Shown here: positions 47,212 through 53,733 of the stretch, in pieces
Numbering within the stretch: position 1 is the first letter of the stretch
Layout: every line of letters begins with the position of its first letter
Origin: Palsa-343 sp036269135
GTDB lineage: Bacteria > Acidobacteriota > Terriglobia > Terriglobales > Acidobacteriaceae
Assembly (NCBI GenBank): GCA_036269135.1
Contig: DATASQ010000032.1
Coordinates: 40,782 to 104,781, forward strand
Length of the DNA stretch: 64,000 nt
Direction of reading: 5' to 3'
Program-made: the position numbers and the translations under genes
The notes under the pieces: generated by a model
What the model saw: the letters and a program-made list of their open reading frames with translations, nothing else
What the model was told of the DNA's origin: nothing
Databases searched by the model: none

Positions 47212-47340
47212 GTGATCACTCTTGCCCGCGACTGCATGACGGCCATGACCTGGCTCTTCCTCATCGGCAGTGCCGGCTCCCTGTTTGTCATCGTCATCAG
47301 CTTCTTTGAAGACCTGAACGAACTCGTCGGCAAAGAGTAG
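47212..47340 (+). CDS. 42-residue single-pass membrane peptide
   Basis: A GTG at 47212 (or the ATG at 47236) begins a small frame with a charged N-terminus, one hydrophobic helix (WLFLIGSAGSLFVIVISF) and an acidic end (EDLNELVGKE). TACAAT at 47200-47205 is 6 bases before the GTG, so the mRNA could be leaderless. Lnt begins 32 bases after its stop, so it may share transcript and compartment with Lnt. The frame remains open far upstream of 47212, but that part looks unlike protein. Function unknown. Confidence 0.5.
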   Translation: MITLARDCMTAMTWLFLIGSAGSLFVIVISFFEDLNELVGKE

Positions 47341-47371
47341 CTTTCCCCATGTTTTATCTGGATCGCCCACC

Positions 47372-49021
47372 GTGGTAGCCGCCCCCTCGCCCGTCACTGC
47401 CCCTGCGCGCGCCTCGCTCCGCCTCTCGATCCTGCTCGCCTTCGTCTCCTCCGTCCTCCTCGACTTCTGTTTTCCCGTCGCCGGACCCCTCCCGCCCTGG
47501 CGCGGCGTCCTCGCCTGGTTCGCGCTCGTTCCGCTTCTCTGGGCGCTCCTCGCTCCAGCCCAGGCCGCCCACCCGCGCTACCTGCGCCGCGCCGCCCTCA
47601 TCGCCTGGCTCTCCGGGCTCCTCTGGTACATCCTCAATTGCTACTGGATCTACCAGACCATGGTCCTCTACGGCCATCTCCCCGCCATTGGCGGCGCCTT
47701 CATGGTCGTCGCCTTCTCCGCCATCCTCGGCCTCTACTTCGGCCTCTTCGGCCTCTTTCTGGCCCTGGTCCGCCGCCGCCTCGGCCTGACCGCTGCCCTC
47801 ATCTTTGCCCCGTTCCTCTGGAGCGCCCTCGAGCTCGCCGCCGCCCGCATCACCTCCGTCCCCTGGGACCAGCTCGGCTACGCCCAGGTCGACAACCTCT
47901 TCCTCACCCACCTCGCTCCGTGGACCGGCGTTTACGGCCTCTCCTTTGTCCTCGTCGCGGCCAACGCTCTCTTCGCCGGCGCGCTCCTCACCTCCGCCCG
48001 CAAGCGCCTGATCCTCGCCGTCTCCGGAATCCTCCTCGTCACCATTCTCCAGCCCGGCTCGTTCGTTGCCGCCCCGCCCTCACCCACCTCCGCCTACGCC
48101 GTCCTCCTCCAGCCCAACATCAACGTTGCCGCCGAGGACGCCACCACCTGGCCCGGCCTCCAGTGGAACGGCCAGCTCTCCTGGATCCTTCAACAGGATG
48201 CCCGCCCCTGCACCCCCGCCTTCACCGGCCTGCCTACCCTCGCGCATCCGCCCGCGCTTCCTTCCGAATGCGCGCAGAACACCCCGCCCCCCGGCATCGT
48301 CCTCTGGCCCGAGACCGCTTCCTGGTTCCAGAGCGATCAGCCCCGCACCGTTGACGCCCTCCACACCCTCGCCACCGCCGCCCATGCCCCCCTTATCGTC
48401 GGCATGCTGGCCCACGATCCCCAGGGTTTCTACAACTCCGGCGTCTTCGTCAATCCCGACGGCTCCATCCAGGGCCGGTACGACAAGATCCACCTCGTCC
48501 CCTTCGGCGAATACATCCCCTACCGCCAGCTTTTCTTCTTCGCTCCCAAGCTCACCCATCAGCTTGAGGACCTGCAGCGCGGCACCGCCCGCTCCGTCTT
48601 CCACGCCGACGGCCACACCTTCGGTCTCTTCATCTGTTACGAATCCGTCTTCGCCGACGAGGTCCGCCACTTCGCCCTCAACGGCGCCCAGGTCCTCGTC
48701 AACATCTCCGACGACGGCTGGTACGGCGACACCTCCGCGCCCTGGCAGCACCTGAATATGACCCGCATGCGCGCCATCGAAAACCACCGCTGGCTCCTGC
48801 TCGACACCAACTCCGGCGTCACCACCGCCATCGACCCCCAGGGACGCGTCACCCTCTCCGTCCCCCGCCACACCCTCACCGCCCTGGCAGCCCGCTACGG
48901 ATACCGCACCGACCTCACCTTCTATACCCGCCACGGCGACATATTCGCCTGTCTGTGCTGCGTGCTCACGATCCTCGCCCTCGGCGCCGCCCTCACCCGC
49001 CGCCAAGCCAGTAGCCTGTAG
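47372..49021 (+). CDS. lnt: Apolipoprotein N-acyltransferase
   Basis: Lnt adds the third acyl chain to lipoproteins in the inner membrane. The 549-residue protein starts with GTG. About six N-terminal membrane helices (to about residue 225) precede a nitrilase-like domain. The catalytic triad lies in LWPETASW (Glu), GRYDKIHLVPFGEYIPYR (Lys), and GLFICYESVFADEV (Cys). A final helix (FACLCCVLTILALGAAL) completes it. Codon choice strongly favours C-ending codons, especially CTC for Leu, more so than for carA. The last codons and stop sit inside a short repeat. Confidence 0.93.
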   Translation: MVAAPSPVTAPARASLRLSILLAFVSSVLLDFCFPVAGPLPPWRGVLAWFALVPLLWALLAPAQAAHPRYLRRAALIAWLSGLLWYILNCYWIYQTMVLYGHLPAIGGAFMVVAFSAILGLYFGLFGLFLALVRRRLGLTAALIFAPFLWSALELAAARITSVPWDQLGYAQVDNLFLTHLAPWTGVYGLSFVLVAANALFAGALLTSARKRLILAVSGILLVTILQPGSFVAAPPSPTSAYAVLLQPNINVAAEDATTWPGLQWNGQLSWILQQDARPCTPAFTGLPTLAHPPALPSECAQNTPPPGIVLWPETASWFQSDQPRTVDALHTLATAAHAPLIVGMLAHDPQGFYNSGVFVNPDGSIQGRYDKIHLVPFGEYIPYRQLFFFAPKLTHQLEDLQRGTARSVFHADGHTFGLFICYESVFADEVRHFALNGAQVLVNISDDGWYGDTSAPWQHLNMTRMRAIENHRWLLLDTNSGVTTAIDPQGRVTLSVPRHTLTALAARYGYRTDLTFYTRHGDIFACLCCVLTILALGAALTRRQASSL

Positions 49022-49113
49022 CCAGTAGCCTCTAGCCGGCTAACCGGTTTTCCCTCCCAGCTCCCAGCCCCCAGCCCCCAGCTACTGGCTACCGGCTACA
49101 GGCTACCGGCTGC
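49006..49113. repeat. Short dispersed/inverted repeat between lnt and prfB
   Basis: Copies of a roughly 12-base unit with core AGCCAGTAGCC occur on the plus strand at about 49006-49040, and inverted copies (ctactggctaccggctac, ggctaccggct) at about 49082-49111. The lnt stop codon lies within the first copies. The two arms could fold into a hairpin around a Pro/Cys-coding-like spacer (cccagctcccag). No terminator T-run is present. It looks like a low-complexity intergenic repeat. Confidence 0.65.
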
Positions 49114-49139
49114 ATGTCCCCATTCGCTAGAATGGACCC

Positions 49140-50298
49140 ATGCTTTCCGATCTAGAGTTCGCCTACGCTCCCGTCCGCGAAAAAGTCCGCGGCCTGCGGG
49201 AGTATCTTTGACGCTCCCCGCCTCCGTTCCCAGTTAGCTGCCCTCGAACCAAAGCTCTCCGACCCCTCCGTCTGGGCCAATCCCGCGCAGTCCCAGCCGC
49301 TCATGCGGGACAAGAAGCGCATCGACGCCCAGCTCACCGACGACGCCGAGCTCGAACGCCGCACCGGCGACATCGACGCGTATTTTGAGTTAGCCCGCGA
49401 CGCCAAATCCGAATCCGATCAGGAAGTCGCCGCGATCCTCATCGACCTCGAGAAGGAAATTCAGTCCCTCGCCGACGTCACCGAGCGCATGGAAGCCCGC
49501 ACCATGCTCTCCGGCGAAACCGACGCCCTCAACGCCATCGTCACCGTCCACCCCGGCGCCGGCGGCACGGAATCGCAGGACTGGGCCGAGATGCTCCTCC
49601 GCATGTATCTGCGCTGGGCCGAGCAGCAGGGCTTCAAAACCGAAATGAACGACTATCAGGACGGCGAAGAGGCCGGCATCAAATCCGCCACCTTCACCAT
49701 CACCGGCGAGAACGCCTTCGGCCTCCTCAGTGGCGAAACCGGCGTCCACCGCCTCGTCCGCATCTCCCCCTTCGACCAGGCCAAGCGCCGCCACACCAGC
49801 TTCGCCTCGGTTTACGTATCGCCGGAGATCGACGACTCCATCGAGATCGACATCAAGCCCGACCAGCTCCGCACCGATACCTACCGCTCGGGCGGCAAAG
49901 GCGGCCAGCACGTCAATACCACGGACTCGGCTGTCCGCATCACCCATCTCCCGACGAACATCGTCGTGCAGTGCCAGAACGAGCGCTCCCAGCACAAGAA
50001 CCGCGAGAAGGCGATGAAGATGCTGCGCTCGCGGCTCTACGAGTACGAGCTCGAGAAGAAGCACGCGGCAACGCGCAAAATCGAAGACTCGAAGTTAGAG
50101 ATCAACTTCGGCTCCCAGATCCGCAGCTACGTCCTGCAACCCTACCGCATCGCCAAAGACCACCGCACCAAGGTAGAGGTAGGCGACGTCGACAAGGTGT
50201 TAGACGGCTACCTCGACCCCTTCATCCGCGGCTACCTGCTGATGAAGCGGCAAGGCGGCGTGCCGGTTGCGGCTGGACCGGACGACGATCTGGAATAG
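49140..50298 (+). CDS. prfB: Peptide chain release factor 2, with +1 programmed frameshift
   Basis: RF2 terminates translation at UGA and UAA. The first 23 codons run from the ATG at 49140 to CTT, then an in-frame TGA (49209-49211). After a +1 slip, reading resumes at GAC (49210) and gives a full-length product of about 385 residues. Diagnostic blocks are the SPF discriminator in RLVRISPFDQAK and the catalytic GGQ (49900-49908) in RSGGKGGQHVNTTDSAVRITHLP. The amount made is self-regulated by RF2 level. TAGAAT sits 6 bases before the ATG, so the mRNA may be leaderless. A hairpin at 50379-50407 follows. Confidence 0.96.
49200..49212 (+). promoter_or_regulatory. prfB programmed +1 frameshift signal
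   Basis: The slippery CTT TGA C, preceded by GGGAG three bases upstream as an internal Shine-Dalgarno, matches the classical RF2 site. Low RF2 lets the ribosome slip at the TGA; high RF2 terminates there. Confidence 0.95.
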
Positions 50299-50378
50299 GG
50301 TTCAGAGGCTCCAAATACCCCTCAGGGGGTACCCCCCTGGTATGGCGCAATATCAAGTTGCTGATTTTGCGTGGGTTG

Positions 50379-50407
50379 GAGGGTAATACCCTGAGGGTAT
50401 TACCCTC
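50379..50407 (+). terminator. Hairpin after prfB, possible terminator
   Basis: gagggtaatacc and ggtattaccctc form a perfect 12-bp stem around the 5-base loop ctgag, followed by ttta. It is 81 bases after the prfB stop. The T-run is short, so termination is plausible but not certain. Confidence 0.55.
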
Positions 50408-50620
50408 TTTAGCCTGGCGTCCTCGGGCCATGCCGGGAAAGCGAACGGTCGTCTCAAAGAGCGTCGGAACTCCACCTGGGTGGAGAGGCAAAAAGGAAAA
50501 GCCCTGTTGGGCAGGGCTTTGCGCAGTCCTTAGTTTGGAGCGTCCCGCGCCGTAGCGCAAGAGTACGAAGGTACCGCGGGGAGGTGAGTCCGCTGCGCTC
50601 GTTCCGAGCTGCGCGGACGG

Positions 50621-50854
50621 GCCTGCGGCAGCAAGGAAGCGCCTGGCGGCGCGCTTATTCGGCACGACTAAAGTCATGCCCTGATACAAAAACTCGGCAT
50701 CAGGCCCGGAGCTTCGTATCAGGGCACGACCTTGGTCGTGCCGCAACGAGCTCACATTCAATCTGGGCTTCAGCCCCGGAGCTTTTGTACCAGGGGATGG
50801 CTTCAGCCATGCCGGGAAAGACTGGCGCGAAGCGCCTTCCTTGCTGCCGCAGGC
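50621..50854. mobile_element. MITE-like element: 19-bp perfect terminal inverted repeats around nested palindromes
   Basis: gcctgcggcagcaaggaag (50621-50639) has its exact complement cttccttgctgccgcaggc at 50836-50854. The 196-base interior contains three more palindromes: 50661-50680 (one mismatch), 50723-50742 (ggcacgacc-tt-ggtcgtgcc, perfect) and 50797-50810 (atggct-tc-agccat). Two related direct units, cccggagcttcgtatcaggg and ccccggagcttttgtaccag, surround them. No transposase frame is present and no target-site duplication is obvious. It could be a non-autonomous element or an acidobacterial repeat whose arms happen to pair. Confidence 0.5.
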
Positions 50855-50931
50855 CTCGGCGCAGGCGTTTGCGCCGCAGCCGAGTTGCTGGAGCTGGCGA
50901 TTGACTCAAAACGGGCCGGACTCTGTGCCGA

Positions 50932-51468
50932 CTACCGTGTGTTCTCGCCGTGCCAGTCGATGTGGATGCCGCGGGGGGAGATGGTGATGGAGGGCGGCCG
51001 GAGGCGGGTGAGGAGGTGGATGGTCTGGAATCCGCCGGTGAGGGCGAGGAGGGCTCCGCTGCCGACGAGGAGGCCGAGTTTGGAAGTGGGGTCGGGGTCG
51101 AGGATGGCGGCGATGATGAGGCCGGCGCCGAACACCGTCATCCCTGCCGACACGGAAACGGCGGTCCACTCGCGGCGCGTGAGGCGTCCGGAGAGGCCCA
51201 TCTGGAGGAGGGACTGGCGGGCAGGGTCGATGCCGGCGCCGGCGTCGTCGATGAGGTCGACCTGGACGTGGTGGCGGTAGGCCTCGGTGAGGCGGGCCAG
51301 CCAGTCTTTTTCAGAGGTGCGGATGGTGAGGGGGATGGAGGGCGGCTCGGGCCGCGGTTCGGGGGCGGCTTTCGGCGGCACGACGATTTCAGTGGGCTCG
51401 GCGGGGCGGTAGGCCTTCATTGCGGAGACACTGGCCTGAAAAGCACGGCGGATTTTGGATGTAGCCAT
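50932..51468 (-). CDS. Small membrane protein with two predicted helices, unknown function
   Basis: The frame opens at 51513; the ATG at 51468 gives 178 residues. A Pro-rich cytosolic stretch (PPKAAPEPRPEPPSIP) and a soluble part (SEKDWLARLTEAYRHHVQVDLIDDAGAGIDPARQSLLQMG) precede two hydrophobic helices, WTAVSVSAGMTVFGAGLIIAAIL and LGLLVGSGALLALTGGFQTI. A short beta-like tail (PSITISPRGIHIDWHGE) ends it. I recognise no family. It diverges from the AAA-ATPase block and is more GC-rich than it. A good Shine-Dalgarno is lacking. Confidence 0.55.
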   Translation of the reverse strand: MATSKIRRAFQASVSAMKAYRPAEPTEIVVPPKAAPEPRPEPPSIPLTIRTSEKDWLARLTEAYRHHVQVDLIDDAGAGIDPARQSLLQMGLSGRLTRREWTAVSVSAGMTVFGAGLIIAAILDPDPTSKLGLLVGSGALLALTGGFQTIHLLTRLRPPSITISPRGIHIDWHGENTR

Positions 51469-51584
51469 ACAGGACGCTGAAGTTATTATCGCCGGGTGAT
51501 GGGGAGAATCCAACTGTCCGCTTATCGGAATTCCGTCGTTCGGACGCGGCTTTATGTGTAGGAGGTTTCTGCTATCGTGATTTC

Positions 51585-51815
51585 GTGACTCCCACAGGCC
51601 GAATTCACAAACGATTAAGCGCGATCGCTCATATCTCAGATCGCTGGCCCGCCCCGCCGGAATCAGATGATCCGGTTACCGGGTCTAGGCGCCGCATTGC
51701 GGTCCGGCACATCGAGTCATCAATGTCCTTTCAAAGCGGAAAAGCAGATTTGGATGCACACTTGAGTCCGTCGCCTTGCGAAACTAGTGAATTATCATCC
51801 GCGGCGGTGGGCTGA
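51585..51815 (+). CDS. Small frame upstream of and coupled to the AAA ATPase gene
   Basis: A GTG at 51585 begins a 76-codon frame that ends in TGA overlapping the ATPase ATG by one base (TGATG), the arrangement seen for translational coupling. AGGAGG (51560-51565) lies 19 bases before the GTG, rather far, so the start is uncertain. The peptide is basic at the N-terminus (IHKRLSAIAH, GSRRRIAVRHIESS) and Ser-rich at the C-terminus, with no recognised domain. It might be the regulatory or antitoxin-like first gene of the block, or a leader frame. Confidence 0.45.
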   Translation: MTPTGRIHKRLSAIAHISDRWPAPPESDDPVTGSRRRIAVRHIESSMSFQSGKADLDAHLSPSPCETSELSSAAVG

Positions 51816-53068
51816 TGTTAAAGCGGCTGGCTCTACAAAACTTTAAGAGCATTGCATCCGCGTCAGTCGATTTCTCAAATTTCACTTTTTTGGTGGGAAG
51901 AAATGGCTCAGGCAAGAGCAATGTGGCCGATGCGCTTGCCTTTGCTGCCGAAGCTGCCGAATGGCCACTCCAAACGGTGTTCAATCGTCGTGGCGGTCCT
52001 TTAAGTGTTGCTCGGCGTCGCCCTATCCCCTCAAACCGGGGTCCTGCAGGCATTGTTGAATTTGGAATCGGCCTCGAATTTGGCGATTTTGACCTTTCAA
52101 GTGGCCGCTATTGGCCAAGCACTCCAACTAGTGCGAGGTACGCTTTTCTTCTATCGATAGGGCGGTTTGGGTTTGAGGTGCTTCGTGAGCAGTGCATTGT
52201 TGCGAAAAGCGATGGCAGCAAATCCTGGTTCGATCGAGCGAGGACAAAATTTCGCTCATCGGTTGACTTCCTCAATGGAAGCTCATTTTCCTTTCTTTCT
52301 AGGGACGCTCTGGCGATTCCATTCGTGGGATCGATAGTAGATTTCATGCCAGTGTCTACCGCAATGAAGTCGATGGCCGTCTACTCGATCGATCCCACGA
52401 AACTCCGCGAGTTTCAAGATCCCGACGAAGGCAAACGCCTGTCAACAGATGGTAGTAATGCCGCCAGTGTGCTTGAAAGCATCAAGAGCGATCCGGCTAA
52501 GTTCCAGCGCTTGTTTCAGATTCTCTCAACGGTTGTCCCAGACTTAGAGCAGGTTCGTCCGCAAACGATCGGTCGGAAGCAGCAATTGAGATTTGCTCAA
52601 AGATGGGCTCCGAATGAAAGAATCTATTTCGATGCTTTCAATATGTCCGATGGCACCGTGCGGGCCTTCGGTATTTTGTTGGCTCTTTTTCAGCTATCTA
52701 GACCCGACCTGCTCGTGATCGAGGAGCCGGAGACCAGTTTGCACCCGGCCGCGACGGCGGCGATCGTCGAGACACTTCGAGCGGAAAGTAAACGGTCGCA
52801 GATTATCATCACGACTCATAGTCCAGAAGTACTTGATATGGCAAACGCAAGCGAGGACAATTTTAAGATCGCTGTTTGGAACCGTGGCCAAACAAGGATC
52901 GGCGATGTTGTCGGGGCAGCCAAAGCTGCACTTCAGGGGCATCTCGCCTCCCCTGGGGAGTTAATGAAGATGCTTATCTTGGACGCGCCTCCACTGTTTG
53001 AGGAATTCGAGGAAGACAAGCAACAGGTTCTGTTCGAGGATTTGGGTGCTCATACAGCCGATAGTTGA
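51815..53068 (+). CDS. AAA-family ATPase, OLD/AAA15 (PARIS AriA-like)
   Basis: The 417-residue protein is an SMC/ABC-type ATPase: LKRLALQNFKSIASASVDFSNFTFLVGRNGSGKSNVADALAF with Walker A at 28-35. The signature-like NMSDGTVRAFGILLAL is at 276-291. Walker B is LLVIEEPETSLHPAA at 299-313, and the H-loop His335 is in IITTHSPEVLD. This arrangement is that of AAA_21/AAA15 ATPases in OLD, PARIS and Abi-type antiphage systems. The block is AT-richer than its surroundings (for example 52141-52200 is 50% G+C), suggesting transfer. The DUF4276 gene overlaps its 3' end by 23 bases. Confidence 0.88.
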   Translation: MLKRLALQNFKSIASASVDFSNFTFLVGRNGSGKSNVADALAFAAEAAEWPLQTVFNRRGGPLSVARRRPIPSNRGPAGIVEFGIGLEFGDFDLSSGRYWPSTPTSARYAFLLSIGRFGFEVLREQCIVAKSDGSKSWFDRARTKFRSSVDFLNGSSFSFLSRDALAIPFVGSIVDFMPVSTAMKSMAVYSIDPTKLREFQDPDEGKRLSTDGSNAASVLESIKSDPAKFQRLFQILSTVVPDLEQVRPQTIGRKQQLRFAQRWAPNERIYFDAFNMSDGTVRAFGILLALFQLSRPDLLVIEEPETSLHPAATAAIVETLRAESKRSQIIITTHSPEVLDMANASEDNFKIAVWNRGQTRIGDVVGAAKAALQGHLASPGELMKMLILDAPPLFEEFEEDKQQVLFEDLGAHTADS

Positions 53069-53642
53069 GGGTCCGGGCGACGTCAGCGCGGTGCCTGTGC
53101 TGCTACGTCGTATCTGTTATGAATTGGGGTGCTGTCTTGAGGCACAGATCGCCCACCCGATGAAGGTGTCGAGATCCAAGATGGTCCAACGGGAGCACCT
53201 CGATCGCTACATCCGGATTGCTGCGGCTCAGAAAGAGTGCGGATTAATTTTGCTGTTTATGGATTCGGACGACAACTGCGCGCGAGAGTTAGCGGAGACT
53301 GTGCGGCCTTGGATGGTGGAGGCAGCTAGGAGAATTCCGAGCGAACTCATCGTGATTCCAAGAGAATACGAGGGTTGGTTTATCTCGGCAATGGAATCTC
53401 TTCGCGGCGTTCGAAGTATCCGACCGGATGCAATTTCCTCGGGAGAACCCGAAAGGGTCCGAGATGCGAAGGGCGTGATCACCGATTGGATGGAGGGCAG
53501 TACTGCCTATCACGAGAGCGCCGATCAAGCAGCATTGACTCAGAAGGTCGATCTCCAGGCTGTGCGCCAAAAATGCGGGGCATTTCGTCGTTTGATCGGC
53601 AAGATTGAGCAATACGGGGCCTTCTGCCCTATTAGTAGCTAA
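53046..53642 (+). CDS. DUF4276 protein with TOPRIM-like acidic motif, putative effector nuclease
   Basis: The GTG at 53046 overlaps the ATPase gene by 23 bases; an earlier in-frame start at 52998 is possible. The 198-residue protein begins LIQPIVEGPGDVSAVPVLLRRI, then CGLILLFMDSDDNCARELAE and PREYEGWFISAMESL, typical of DUF4276. Glu8 and the DxD of MDSDD (Asp73, Asp75) sit where the TOPRIM glutamate and aspartates sit in OLD and PARIS AriB nucleases. I therefore read it as the nuclease or effector of the pair. DUF4276 proteins often accompany AAA ATPases. No cargo gene follows: its stop is 92 bases from the GH127 stop. Confidence 0.8.
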   Translation: MLIQPIVEGPGDVSAVPVLLRRICYELGCCLEAQIAHPMKVSRSKMVQREHLDRYIRIAAAQKECGLILLFMDSDDNCARELAETVRPWMVEAARRIPSELIVIPREYEGWFISAMESLRGVRSIRPDAISSGEPERVRDAKGVITDWMEGSTAYHESADQAALTQKVDLQAVRQKCGAFRRLIGKIEQYGAFCPISS

Positions 53643-53733
53643 AGCTTCACACCTGTTTTTGGCTAACGACCCCTTATGCGCCTTCGGTCAGCTCTTGTCT
53701 TGAGCCAAAACGCGGTTTCAAGTGCTATTTCAC

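Larger units (their letters stand above)
50299..50931. other. 633-base non-coding zone rich in palindromes
   Basis: It lies between prfB (+) and the small membrane protein gene (-). It holds: an imperfect palindrome (50323-50339); a perfect 12-bp hairpin (50379-50407); a hairpin with arms aaagccctg/cagggcttt (50498-50506 and 50512-50520), which on the minus strand is followed by a T-run; and the MITE-like element of 50621-50854. Open frames across it read as low-complexity Arg/Pro/Gly peptide with no family likeness, so I annotate no gene. Confidence 0.7.

Noticed and set aside
49140..49302. prfB read as a pseudogene because of an in-frame TGA
   Set aside because: The TGA is the conserved RF2 frameshift site with GGGAG before it, so the gene is intact.
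50222..50761. 179-codon minus-strand open frame downstream of the repeat zone
   Set aside because: It runs through hairpins and the MITE-like element, is Arg/Pro/Gly rich, overlaps the prfB 3' end and has no family likeness. It looks like a frame kept open by high GC.
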